Assembly (NCBI GenBank): GCA_003222895.1 | Contig: QHXI01000054.1 | Coordinates: 1 to 64,000, forward strand | Length of the DNA stretch: 64,000 nt | Direction of reading: 5' to 3' | Source: Acidobacteriota bacterium | GTDB lineage: Bacteria; Acidobacteriota; Blastocatellia; Pyrinomonadales; Pyrinomonadaceae | Shown: in pieces, positions 18,793-27,194 of the stretch | Layout of the letters: each line of letters starts with the position of its first letter | Numbering within the stretch: position 1 is the first letter of the stretch | Position numbers and translations under genes: made by a program | The notes under the pieces: model-generated | What the model was told of the DNA's origin: nothing | What the model saw: only the letters and a program-made list of their open reading frames with translations | The model's database searches: none

Positions 18793-18849
18793 CTGAACCA
18801 AGTTCCTAAAGCGCTGGGCTATTCTCACTCGTCCGCTACGCGGACTGAT

Positions 18850-19083
18850 TCAACGGCATCGGTGCTTACAATCGTTCTTCGCTTCCTTTGCTCTTCGTTC
18901 ACAAATCTTTCGCTCAGTCTTGAACGGAATTAATTTGCAGGCATCCTTTGCTACCTTGTAGCGATCGGCGCAGTGATCGGTGCAGCGGTTTCCTGCTGAT
19001 GATGTCTGACTGGCCCCCAACAACATGACTCCGGCGACCACAAATGAAAGCACCACAGTCTTAACGATCTTCACGGCATTCAT
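18850..19083 (-). CDS. Small exported cysteine-rich protein
   Basis: 77 residues from ATG 19083 with AAGGAG about 8 nt upstream. A signal peptide (MNAVKIVKTVVLSFVVAGVM..) is cleaved near SSAG. The mature part of ~47 residues is basic and has six cysteines in a C-x3-C ... C ... C ... C-x3-C pattern (CTDHC, DACK, ICER, DCKHRC), which would suit disulphide pairing in the periplasm. No family recognised. Its stop codon lies 4 bp from the right end of the inverted-repeat element. Confidence 0.7.
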   Translation of the reverse strand: MNAVKIVKTVVLSFVVAGVMLLGASQTSSAGNRCTDHCADRYKVAKDACKLIPFKTERKICERRAKEAKNDCKHRCR

Positions 19084-19251
19084 TTCATTCTCTCCTTTGA
19101 CGAAAGCTTTTAGGTCTCAAATCGCTTCACGCGACGCGATCAAAGCGGGAAGAGTTGAAGGGGAATCGGCCTAAGAATACTACTGAAATCGAGGTTCGAG
19201 AAGGCCTGACCGTCAATTTGAATTTTGGGCCAACGATGGCCCGGGAGTATC

Positions 19252-20721
19252 ATGCGAGGTCAAATGGGCACGCTGAACTTCGATCGTTATCACGCCGCGA
19301 TGGGCGATGCGTCATACAAAGACGCGGCGCGCGTACACGATAAACCGTTGAGTGAAATGATCGCGACGTTCTATGTGACGCAGCGTAAGCTGCCGTTCGC
19401 GCCGGTGCTGGGCCATGAACGCCTGATTCGTCTGCTGGTTGACAGTCAAATCGATCGCCCGCGCCTGCGTTTTCTCGAACAGGATCGCGGCGGCCTGCAA
19501 CGATTCGCGAAAGCGATTGAGGATATTCAGTTCGCCGGGAGCATTCGCGCGGTTAAGCCCGGCACGATCATGTTTCCGCAGCAACCAATCGCCGACATCA
19601 CCGGCAGATTCGGCCTGACACAGGCGCAGGAGATCAAATTCGAACATGCTTTCGATCTGCCGATGACGACCGCCAGCACCGCGATGCAGTTTCGCATGGC
19701 CGCCGGCAAGCGTTGGCTGTCTGATTTTTCTTTGCGGCGCAATGGCGACATCGAACGCGCCGTTGACATTGCTACCTACGCTTTCATCGGCGGCTTCAAC
19801 GACACCTCGAATATGGAAGCCGCGCATCGCCTCGACATTCCCGCGGTCGGCACCGAAGCGCATTACTGGCAGCAAGCCTATCTCGAATATATGTACGAGC
19901 CGGAGATTGAGTCGCGCACGGGCCAACCGAAACACTTCGAGCAAGTCGCATTCGAACGTTGGCTCGACGCGAATCCAAACGGCACGACGCTGCTGCTCGA
20001 CACGATCGATGTTTACATGGGCGCGGTGCATGCGGCGATGGCCGCGACATCAAGTGACGTGCGCCGCAAAGCATTCAAAGGTTTTCGCGTTGACTCTGGT
20101 GATTTGGCGGAACTTGGAAAATGGTGCCTGGAATTTTTCGAAGCGAACGGCTTGCATGGTTTGCGTCCGAATCTCACCGGCGATCTCGACGTCGAAAAGT
20201 TGAAGCGCATCATCAGAGAGTTCCCGGAAGCCGCGGGTTTTGGCATTGGCACAAAGCTTTCGAGCGAAGTTAAGAATGTCGCCGGCGTGATATTCAAAGC
20301 CTGCGTAATCGACGGCCGAGCGACGCTGAAGGCTTCTAATTCGCTCGACAAAACGACGCTGCCCGGGAACCTGCAAGTTTTTCGGGGGATCGATGCGCGC
20401 GGAAATTACCTGGCGGATGTAACGGGATTGGATGACGAGCAGATCGAAATTCAAGACGCGGTGAATGTTGAGCGCCTGCTGCAACCGTTCTGGGAGAACG
20501 GACAGCATTCACCGATTCCTTCGATCGAAAAGCAGAAAGCCTTCGTCGCCGGTCAGATGCAACGCTTTTCCGATCTTCACAATTATCCAACGCGCCTGAG
20601 CGATCGATTGACAGCGCTGCGCGACGATCTCACGGCGCAAATGCGCGCCGACAATTCCGGTTGGGAAAAAGTTTTGAAGCTACCGGAAGAAGTCCCCGAC
20701 GAACTGGTGCAAGCCAAATAG
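19252..20721 (+). CDS. pncB: Nicotinate phosphoribosyltransferase
   Basis: Converts nicotinate and PRPP to nicotinate mononucleotide (Preiss-Handler branch of NAD synthesis). The 489-residue length fits the family. Seen: the N-terminal DRYHAAMGDASY substrate region, the phosphorylatable-His motif (GTEAHYWQQ), and the RVDSGDLAEL phosphate-binding strand. ATG 19252 (GGGAG 4-9 nt before it) is chosen over a GTG-like frame start at 19225 because the conserved region begins at once after it. It lies downstream of pncA on the same strand, separated by the inverted-repeat element and a small reverse gene, so an ancestral pncA-pncB salvage cluster seems to have been interrupted. Confidence 0.88.
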   Translation: MRGQMGTLNFDRYHAAMGDASYKDAARVHDKPLSEMIATFYVTQRKLPFAPVLGHERLIRLLVDSQIDRPRLRFLEQDRGGLQRFAKAIEDIQFAGSIRAVKPGTIMFPQQPIADITGRFGLTQAQEIKFEHAFDLPMTTASTAMQFRMAAGKRWLSDFSLRRNGDIERAVDIATYAFIGGFNDTSNMEAAHRLDIPAVGTEAHYWQQAYLEYMYEPEIESRTGQPKHFEQVAFERWLDANPNGTTLLLDTIDVYMGAVHAAMAATSSDVRRKAFKGFRVDSGDLAELGKWCLEFFEANGLHGLRPNLTGDLDVEKLKRIIREFPEAAGFGIGTKLSSEVKNVAGVIFKACVIDGRATLKASNSLDKTTLPGNLQVFRGIDARGNYLADVTGLDDEQIEIQDAVNVERLLQPFWENGQHSPIPSIEKQKAFVAGQMQRFSDLHNYPTRLSDRLTALRDDLTAQMRADNSGWEKVLKLPEEVPDELVQAK

Positions 20722-20729
20722 ATCTTGAA

Positions 20730-21317
20730 GTGGTGACGCTCCTAACTTTCACTCTCGCTGTTTGCTCACTCTGGTTTGCTTCTGCCGGCAATCCCGCTGT
20801 TCGCTCAATCAGTCAAGAACCATCTCCCGATCCGCCGGCGGACTTTACGAAAATCTATTATCTCTCCGCCAACAACACTTTGATCGCGTTGCCATTCGAA
20901 GCTGGAACAACTTCCGTCAACGTCTTTCAGCCGGCAAGCGAAGATCGGGTAACCCGTGTGCGGGTGAGTGGACGCAGAGCGGAAAAAGTTCTGACGAATG
21001 AGAATCTGCACTTCTTTGTGTTCGTCGCGGATCGAATGGATCCCCCACCTCATCAGTTAGTGCGACTGGCGGGCGGTAAGTCGGAACGCTCGCTGAAGAT
21101 TTCGGTGATTAAAGGGCGTAGGGGCTATGCGCCATTTGATGGCGATAACATTCGCCTGGAGCGAATAATATTGAAACGCCTACACGTCGAGGCGGGTCCG
21201 AATCGTTTTCTCTTCATCAATTACATGCAGCTTCGTCCGCTTCAGCCATTACCTGCGGGCGAGTACGCGATCATTGGCAACTCGCTCGCGGACATGGCGA
21301 CGTTTCGGATCAAATAG
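20730..21317 (+). CDS. Exported protein of unknown function
   Basis: The start is uncertain. GTG at 20730 or 20733 puts a hydrophobic signal-like segment (TLLTFTLAVCSLWFASAG) at the N-terminus, 9 nt after the pncB stop; a TTG at 20661 inside pncB is less likely. The mature part of ~165 residues is predicted beta-rich (TLIALPFEAGTTSVNVFQPASEDRV; GEYAIIGNSLADMATFRIK). No family recognised. The gene is close enough to pncB to be co-transcribed, but no functional link can be claimed. Confidence 0.6.
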   Translation: MVTLLTFTLAVCSLWFASAGNPAVRSISQEPSPDPPADFTKIYYLSANNTLIALPFEAGTTSVNVFQPASEDRVTRVRVSGRRAEKVLTNENLHFFVFVADRMDPPPHQLVRLAGGKSERSLKISVIKGRRGYAPFDGDNIRLERIILKRLHVEAGPNRFLFINYMQLRPLQPLPAGEYAIIGNSLADMATFRIK

Positions 21318-21334
21318 CGGCGATTAAGAGACGG

Positions 21335-21733
21335 TCACTCGCACTTTGTTTCCACTTTCGCTTTGCCGTCTTTGATTTTCGCCAGACACTCGTTCGCGCA
21401 CGTGACCGTCACATAGTCCATTAACTTTTTGTCTTTGAAGATGGCCTCTTCTTTTGAAGGCCGGCCGGCGGCTTTTCCCGCCGGTGAGTCCAGCCAAACT
21501 CCGTACATGGCCTCGTAACCGGGATCGGCTTCGCGACAATATTTATTGCAGGCAAAACGTGTTGCGTCGTCAGTTGATGCGCCTTCGCCGACAAATGTCT
21601 TGCCATCGTTATTCAGCGTCGCTGAACATTTTTTAGCTGATGATCCCGAGCTGCACGCGATCACCGCAGCCAGCAGAAGCAAAAGCGACAAGATAGGGGC
21701 GGCAGTCAGTCGGGACTCGGAGTTAGACGGCAT
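21335..21733 (-). CDS. Small lipoprotein, cysteine-containing, unknown function
   Basis: 132 residues from ATG 21733 (MPSNSESRL), with AAGGAGA about 8 nt upstream; an upstream in-frame ATG at 21799 lacks such a site. The signal peptide ends in a lipobox (AAVIAC), so the mature protein begins with Cys and is membrane-anchored. It has five further cysteines (KCSAT, FACNKYC, TCANEC, TKCE). No domain recognised. Confidence 0.7.
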   Translation of the reverse strand: MPSNSESRLTAAPILSLLLLLAAVIACSSGSSAKKCSATLNNDGKTFVGEGASTDDATRFACNKYCREADPGYEAMYGVWLDSPAGKAAGRPSKEEAIFKDKKLMDYVTVTCANECLAKIKDGKAKVETKCE

Positions 21734-21883
21734 GTTCTTCTCCTTCTGATTAGACAGAAACGACCGGGTAAAAGTATTTGGAGCGTGCGCGCTTGTCAAT
21801 AGTAATAAGATTATCTAGTCGGGTTAGGCGAGGTGACCTGGGCCGTTGGCCCAAGGCTTTTGCATTCTGCACGTGCGGCGCTT

Positions 21884-24800
21884 TCAATCGTCGGTGTGTA
21901 AGGCCGGGACGACAGGATTATTCTCGGCTTCGACGGCGTGTTCTCCTCGTCGCGTGGGAGCCATTCGTCTCACCACCCTCGTGACCGGCGCCGCAAATCT
22001 TCCCGTGGCGGCGGCGAGCCTTCGCCATCTCGCGGTCGCGCGCATGTCATCGAGCAACGAATAAACGACCGGCGTCGCAATCAGCGTCAGCAACAACGAA
22101 AGTGATTGTCCGCCGATGACCACGATGGCGATCGAGCGTCGCTCTTCCGCACCCGGTCCAGTGCCGAGCGCCAGCGGCGCCATGCCGGCAACCAGCGCCA
22201 GCGTCGTCATCAGAATCGGCCGCAAACGATCGCGATTGCCCTGAACGATCGCGGCATCGCGTTCCATTCCGAGCGCGCGCAGATTGTTCATGTGATCGAT
22301 TTGCAGGATCGCGTTCTTCTTCACCACGCCAAACAGGACGAGAATGCCGAGCGCCGAATAAAGATTCAACGTATCGCTCAAAAGCCATAACGAAAGCAAC
22401 GCAAACGGAACCGAAAGCGGCAGGCTGAGCAGAATCGTGAGCGGGTGAAGCGTGCTCTCGAATTGCGAGGCGAGGATCATGTACATGAAGATGATCGAGA
22501 GCAGAAACGCCCAAAGGAACTCGACGAACGTTCTCTCTAATTCGCGGCCGCGTCCGGCAACGATCGTTGAATACGTCGCGGGCAGCTTCATGTCAACCGC
22601 TGCTTTGCGCAAAGCATCCAGGCGATCCGCCAAAGCGAAACCCGGCGCGATCCCAGCGCGAACAGACGCCTGACGTTGTCGATCCAGACGGTCGATGCGT
22701 GAAGGGCTAATGTCTTCCTTGATGTCGACCAAATTGTCGACGCGAACCAACCCGCCACGCGACGAAGACACGTATAAACGAGAGATGGTCGCGGCGTCTG
22801 CGCGATCCTGACCGCTCAAGCGAAGCTGAACATCGTAATCTTCATTCATTGATGGATCGCGAAAACGCGAGACGCGATCGTCGCCGCCAACCATCAATCT
22901 CAGCGCCGTGGAAATGTCTGCCGTGTCGACTCCCAAATCCGCTGCGCGATCGCGGTTGATGTGCACGCGCAGCTCAGGCTTATCCAATTTCAAAGTCGTG
23001 TCCGCATCGACGATACCCGGGATTTCTTTCAAAGTTTTTTCCCGCAGGGTGTCGGCGTACTTCGATAGCATCTGCAAATCCGGCCCGCGGAAAACGAAAT
23101 CGATATCAAAGTTGCCGCCCCCAATATTGAATGAAGGAGCATTGCGAACGTTGGATCGAAATGGCGCGTACTTTTGCAAGCGGCGCCGCACCTCCTGCAT
23201 TACGTCGCGCTGCGTGTAATTGCCTTTGAATGCCTCGAGCGGATGACCTGCACGAATTGCGTTCCACAGTTTCGTGAGCGAGAACACGCGCTCTTCGTGC
23301 GGCGCGATTCGCACATAGACGCCCGCGTTATTGACTGCGCCCAAAAATGATCCGCCTGAGGAAGAAAGAATCAGGCGAACGCCGGGTGTCGACATCAAAT
23401 CTTTCTCGATCGCGACCATCGCCGCGTCCATCGCGTCGATGTTCGTGCCTTCGGGCGCGTTCACGTTGACGTCAAACTCAGCTTCATCGACGTCGCTCGG
23501 GATGTATTCTTGTTTGACGACGCGATAGAGCGGAATGCTGGACAGCGCCACCGCGATCGCAATCAAGGCGACGGCTAATCGATGTCGCATCGCGAGTCGC
23601 AGCAGCCAGGTGTACGAGCGATCAATGAAAGCGTAAAAGCCGCGCCGCGAACCGGCCGACGAAACAGTGTCGTGATGATGAAAGTCATGCGCGTGACCGG
23701 CAGACGCGTCTTTCGTTCGCAGTAAGCGCGCGCTCATCATCGGCGTCAAAGTGAATGAAACGAGCAGCGACACCAGCACCGCAACCGCCGCGGTGATGCC
23801 GAACTGAAACAAAAATCGTCCGGAGATCGACGACATGAACGACACCGGCAAGAAGATCACGACCAGTGAAAATGTCGTCGCCATGACCGCGAGCCCGATG
23901 TCGGCAGTTGCTTCTTTGGCCGCGCGCATCGGCGTCATGCGCTTCTCTTCGACGAAACGAAAGATGTTTTCCAGCACGACGATCGCATCGTCGATTACGA
24001 CGCCGACCATCAAGACGAGCGCGAGCATAGTCACGCCGTTCAGCGTGAAGTTCATCGCTCGCATCATGCCGAATGTCGAAATCACTGAGCACGGAATCGC
24101 GACCGCCGCGATCAGAGTCGAGCGCCACGAGCGCATGAAAAGCAAAACGACGAGACTTGCGAGGATGCTTCCCAGAATCAGGTGACGGGTGATCTCGTGC
24201 AGCGCCGCGCCGATGTAGCGCTCCTGATCGCGAATGACTTCGATTTTGATGTCCGAAGGCAGTTGCGCCGAGACCCGATCCAATTGTTGCTTGACGTTAT
24301 GGATCACCTCGACGGTATTCGCGCCCGATTGACGGCGAATTTCCAAAGTCACCGTCGGCGTTCCATTCAAACGGGCAATCGAGCGCTGCTCTTTCGTGCC
24401 ATCCTCAACGCGGCCGATGTCGCGAATCTTCACTGGCGAGCCGTTGATATTGGCGACGACAAGATTTTCCATCTCCCGCGGATCGGTGTAACGGCCCAAC
24501 GTTCGCAAAACCAATTCGCGCTTGCCAGTCTCTACGTTGCCACCCGGCACGTCCGCGTTCTGACGTTGCAGAGCGTCACGCACCTGGGTGATCGGAATCT
24601 TGTACGCCGCCAACCGTTCGGCATCGATCCACACATTGATGGCGCGATCCAATCCGCCGACGACATCAACTTCACCGACGCCGCCCGCGCGTTCGAGCTG
24701 CACCTTGACGACTTTGTCGGCGTATTCAGTCAACTCGCGAATCGAGCGCTGACCCGAAAGCGCAATCGTGACTACTGCAGTGCTGTCGTTATTGAACTTC

Positions 24801-25189
24801 GCAATCACCGGAGGCTTGGTGTCGGGAGGTAGATCGCGAACGACCGTAGCGACCCGATCGCGAACGTCCTGCGCGGCCGTGTCGATGTCGCGATTCAGAT
24901 TGAAAGTCGCGATGACAATCGAGGCGCCCTGGACTGAGACTGAACGCAGATTGTCTATGCCGTCGACGGTGTTGACGACTTCTTCGATTGGCTGTGAGAC
25001 AAGCGTCTCGATTTCTTCAGGAGAAGCGCCCGGAAGATTGGTGCGCACGCTGACCGTGGGAAGATCGACGGAGGGAAACCGATCGACGCCGAGCTTGAAG
25101 TAACTCGCCGAGCCAACCACAACCAGCGACAAAATAATCATCGCGGCGAAGACGGGGCGGCGGATACAAATTTCGGCGAGCTTTTGCAT
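21884..25189 (-). CDS. RND efflux transporter permease (AcrB/MdtB-like)
   Basis: 1101-residue inner-membrane proton/drug antiporter subunit. The classical start (MQKLAEICIRRPVFAAMI), two periplasmic loops and two sets of transmembrane segments are present. The proton-relay Asp pair is in TM4 (GVVIDDAIVVLENI). An internal His-rich stretch (HDFHHHD, nt ~23675-23695) occurs in the central cytoplasmic loop. The permease is encoded downstream of its adaptor (25763-26986), with a toxin-antitoxin pair between them. No outer-membrane TolC-type gene is present here, so the channel must be encoded elsewhere. Substrate not predictable. Confidence 0.92.
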   Translation of the reverse strand: MQKLAEICIRRPVFAAMIILSLVVVGSASYFKLGVDRFPSVDLPTVSVRTNLPGASPEEIETLVSQPIEEVVNTVDGIDNLRSVSVQGASIVIATFNLNRDIDTAAQDVRDRVATVVRDLPPDTKPPVIAKFNNDSTAVVTIALSGQRSIRELTEYADKVVKVQLERAGGVGEVDVVGGLDRAINVWIDAERLAAYKIPITQVRDALQRQNADVPGGNVETGKRELVLRTLGRYTDPREMENLVVANINGSPVKIRDIGRVEDGTKEQRSIARLNGTPTVTLEIRRQSGANTVEVIHNVKQQLDRVSAQLPSDIKIEVIRDQERYIGAALHEITRHLILGSILASLVVLLFMRSWRSTLIAAVAIPCSVISTFGMMRAMNFTLNGVTMLALVLMVGVVIDDAIVVLENIFRFVEEKRMTPMRAAKEATADIGLAVMATTFSLVVIFLPVSFMSSISGRFLFQFGITAAVAVLVSLLVSFTLTPMMSARLLRTKDASAGHAHDFHHHDTVSSAGSRRGFYAFIDRSYTWLLRLAMRHRLAVALIAIAVALSSIPLYRVVKQEYIPSDVDEAEFDVNVNAPEGTNIDAMDAAMVAIEKDLMSTPGVRLILSSSGGSFLGAVNNAGVYVRIAPHEERVFSLTKLWNAIRAGHPLEAFKGNYTQRDVMQEVRRRLQKYAPFRSNVRNAPSFNIGGGNFDIDFVFRGPDLQMLSKYADTLREKTLKEIPGIVDADTTLKLDKPELRVHINRDRAADLGVDTADISTALRLMVGGDDRVSRFRDPSMNEDYDVQLRLSGQDRADAATISRLYVSSSRGGLVRVDNLVDIKEDISPSRIDRLDRQRQASVRAGIAPGFALADRLDALRKAAVDMKLPATYSTIVAGRGRELERTFVEFLWAFLLSIIFMYMILASQFESTLHPLTILLSLPLSVPFALLSLWLLSDTLNLYSALGILVLFGVVKKNAILQIDHMNNLRALGMERDAAIVQGNRDRLRPILMTTLALVAGMAPLALGTGPGAEERRSIAIVVIGGQSLSLLLTLIATPVVYSLLDDMRATARWRRLAAATGRFAAPVTRVVRRMAPTRRGEHAVEAENNPVVPALHTDD

Positions 25190-25195
25190 GGAAGA

Positions 25196-25495
25196 TTAGT
25201 TTATGCGTTCTTGCCAAAGTCTCGGATCACGGCTGCCGTGCAGCACCGCAAGAACCTCGATTCGATCAGTCAATACTCGATAATAAATCAAATAGGGAAA
25301 CGTTCTGAGCTTTGCTCGACGGGCATCGCGAAAGACAAGTACATACATTCCCGCCATGGTTTTGATTCGATCGAGGAGGATGCTCAGCGCGTCGACGAAC
25401 TGAGATCCCAGACGAGATTGTTGCTGCTCATACCAATCATGCGCGGCGAGTACGTCAGGTTCAGCCTCAGGCCTGAATGCAATCGCCAGGCTCAT
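25196..25495 (-). CDS. ParE/RelE-family toxin
   Basis: A 99-residue protein with the ParE-type fold signature: an N-terminal helix hairpin (AEPDVLAAHDWYEQQQSRLGSQFVDAL) and the C-terminal beta strands with an Arg-rich turn (RTFPYLIYYRVLTDRIEVLAVLHGSRDP). Members poison gyrase (ParE) or cleave mRNA on the ribosome (RelE); which applies cannot be decided. It overlaps its antitoxin by 4 bp and ends 6 bp before the RND permease start, so permease expression may depend on the toxin-antitoxin promoter. Confidence 0.85.
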   Translation of the reverse strand: MSLAIAFRPEAEPDVLAAHDWYEQQQSRLGSQFVDALSILLDRIKTMAGMYVLVFRDARRAKLRTFPYLIYYRVLTDRIEVLAVLHGSRDPRLWQERIN

Positions 25496-25728
25496 GATTT
25501 GTCGCGAAGGTTCCGCCTAATGTCTTCCCACGGAATCGCAGCGTCAGGATCTGCATCCGCCGCAGCTAGCCGTCTCCCAAGTTCCTCTCGATGCCATTCG
25601 GGTACAGGCAAAGCATCGATTGAATCAGGAATACCGTCCCAGAGCTCGCCGATGAGTTCCAGGCGCTGCTGCACGGTGAGCGGCGTCTTAAGCAATTCCT
25701 CCGCGACATTTGGTAGTTGTGGTGACAT
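25492..25728 (-). CDS. Antitoxin of the addiction-module (CHP02574) type
   Basis: 78 residues from ATG 25728 (a GTG one codon upstream is possible), with AGGAG ~10 nt before. The sequence resembles short addiction-module components: an N-terminal helix followed by LTVQQRLELIGELWDGI and the typical P-x-W-H-x-x-E-L-x-x-R stretch. It would neutralise the adjacent ParE-type toxin and probably repress the pair. It lies 34 bp downstream of the adaptor gene. Confidence 0.82.
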   Translation of the reverse strand: MSPQLPNVAEELLKTPLTVQQRLELIGELWDGIPDSIDALPVPEWHREELGRRLAAADADPDAAIPWEDIRRNLRDKS

Positions 25729-25762
25729 CACGCGGTTCTCCTGTTACCCGTAACCACCATCA

Positions 25763-26986
25763 CTAGTTTTCCGTGACGGCTTGTCCCGACTGCAAATTCC
25801 CCGGATCGACCACGACTGCTTGTCCAACATTCACGCCGGCTTTAATTTCGACCCAATCACTTCCCCGCCGTCCCAACGTGACAGCTTTCTCGAGAGCCTT
25901 GCCGCCTTCAATGATGATCACTTTGTCGATGCCCGCGAAGGTGATGATTGCGTTTGGCGGAACGGTGACTGCACTGGCAGTTTGATTCGTTACGATCTCA
26001 GCTTTCACAAACGCGCCGGGACGCAAGCGGCCGTTGTTGCGGACGTCAGCTTCGACTGAAAGCATTCGATTCTGTTCAGTGATCGTCGGACTCAAACGCT
26101 TGATGTAGCCCAGATAGGAATCCGGATCGCCTTCGACCGTCACCCGCACGCTTTGTCCATTTTTGATGTTGTGAGATTCGCGCTCAGGAACATCGACTCG
26201 CAAACGCAGCGGATCGATCCGTACCATATCGACGACGGGCGCGCCCGCCGCCAGATATTCACCGACGCTGGCTTTCTTTTCCTGCACGACGCCTTCCATC
26301 GGCGCGTAAACAATCGTGTCGGCGAGTTGCTGTTTCGCGAGCGCCAGTTCCGAACGTCTCTGCGCCAACAATCCCTGGCGGTTGCGAATCTCTTCCAGCG
26401 CATCCTGATAACGGCTCTGCGCAACTTTGTATTCCGAATCGACGGTGTCGTATTCAGCCCGCGGAGTAATTCCCTGCTGCACGAGTTTCGCGGCCCGATC
26501 GCGTTTCAACTTCGCATCTTCCAGAACTGCTTTCGCCTGACGCACCGTTCCCGTTTCTTCCGTCGAGACGCGGTCGTCTGCGCCATCGGGCGACAGACCC
26601 AGCCGGGCGCGCGCCTGGGCCAACGCTGCTTCAGCCTGCTGCACGCGCAATTTGTAATCCTGCGGTTCAAGCTGGGCAATGACCTGGCCCTTATGAACCA
26701 CGCTGCCGAGATCCACTGAAATTGTTTGCAGACGGCCCGGCACTTTCATGCCCACCGTGGTGTGATCAAAGGCCGCGAGGTTGCCGTTGACGACGACGGT
26801 TTCGCCGATTGGCACCTCGGCGACTTTCACGGTTTTCACCTGACGAGGTTGTGCTTTTGGATCGCTGGTCGCCGCTTTTCCCGAGGCGGGATAATCGCTC
26901 TTGCACGCAGTCGTCCCGATCAATAAAAGGACGGCCAGGCACAAAAAAATCAATTTCACAGGGATTCGAGATTTTGGTAAAGCCAT
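25763..26986 (-). CDS. RND efflux periplasmic adaptor (membrane fusion protein) lipoprotein
   Basis: 407 residues from ATG 26986 (MALPKSRIPVKLIF). A lipobox (GTTAC) marks a lipoprotein. Order: biotinyl-lipoyl half (VPGRLQTISVDLGSVVHKGQVIAQLEP), a long coiled-coil hairpin (about residues 115-220, AEAALAQARARL .. RSELALAKQQL), second lipoyl half (YAPMEGVVQEKKASVGEYLAAGAPV), then beta-barrel and membrane-proximal domains. It links the permease at 21884-25189 to an outer-membrane channel. The gap to the permease holds a toxin-antitoxin pair, an unusual interruption of this otherwise standard two-gene operon. Confidence 0.9.
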   Translation of the reverse strand: MALPKSRIPVKLIFLCLAVLLLIGTTACKSDYPASGKAATSDPKAQPRQVKTVKVAEVPIGETVVVNGNLAAFDHTTVGMKVPGRLQTISVDLGSVVHKGQVIAQLEPQDYKLRVQQAEAALAQARARLGLSPDGADDRVSTEETGTVRQAKAVLEDAKLKRDRAAKLVQQGITPRAEYDTVDSEYKVAQSRYQDALEEIRNRQGLLAQRRSELALAKQQLADTIVYAPMEGVVQEKKASVGEYLAAGAPVVDMVRIDPLRLRVDVPERESHNIKNGQSVRVTVEGDPDSYLGYIKRLSPTITEQNRMLSVEADVRNNGRLRPGAFVKAEIVTNQTASAVTVPPNAIITFAGIDKVIIIEGGKALEKAVTLGRRGSDWVEIKAGVNVGQAVVVDPGNLQSGQAVTEN

Positions 26987-27089
26987 TTCAAGTGAATGCC
27001 GGGCAAGGGCGTAGTTTAGCACGCTCGACTTAATACGCCGCAGCGGGCGAGGAAGTTACGCGGTGAATTGCGAAGTTGCGCAAAGAGCA

Positions 27090-27175
27090 GTCAGTACCAT
27101 TTGCGTAAGCAAATGGGATCGGGAGCTGCCTCAATTAACTCCTTGATCCCATCCGCTGACGCGGATGGTACTGAC
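27090..27175. repeat. Double-hairpin palindromic repeat
   Basis: Outer arms GTCAGTACCA (27090-27099) and TGGTACTGAC (27166-27175). Inside are two small palindromes, CCATTTGCGTAAGCAAATGG and CCATCCGCTGACGCGGATGG, flanking a GATC-containing core. It lies in the 208-bp gap between the adaptor gene and the DUF5916 gene. No second copy was seen in the window. Confidence 0.8.
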
Positions 27176-27194
27176 CACTCGAGACAAGTTGGGC

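Larger units (their letters stand above)
18160..18846. mobile_element. MITE-like element with terminal inverted repeats and internal hairpin array
   Basis: The ends form ~35-bp imperfect inverted repeats: left 18160-18195 (AGTCCGCGAAGCGGAC.. ..GAGAATAGCCCAGCG) and right 18812-18846, which is its complement apart from ~5 positions. Each arm holds its own hairpin (GTCCGC-nnn-GCGGAC). Inside are a 17-copy 21-bp array (18312-18668) and a long terminator-like hairpin (18738-18792). There is no transposase and no credible protein. It lies exactly between the broken end of pncA and the stop codon of the small gene at 18850. A non-autonomous element is the simplest reading; target duplications were not recognised. 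Confidence 0.7.

Noticed and set aside
18237-18796. Long open frames on both strands with repeated SRLGGDQ / GTDPRRG / GISPAS peptides
   Set aside because: They come from a 21-bp DNA repeat that keeps frames open on both strands; no start signals or family resemblance.
24182-24832. 216-residue antisense frame over the RND permease
   Set aside because: Shadow of the conserved permease on the other strand; Arg/His-rich composition typical of antisense frames in GC-rich DNA.
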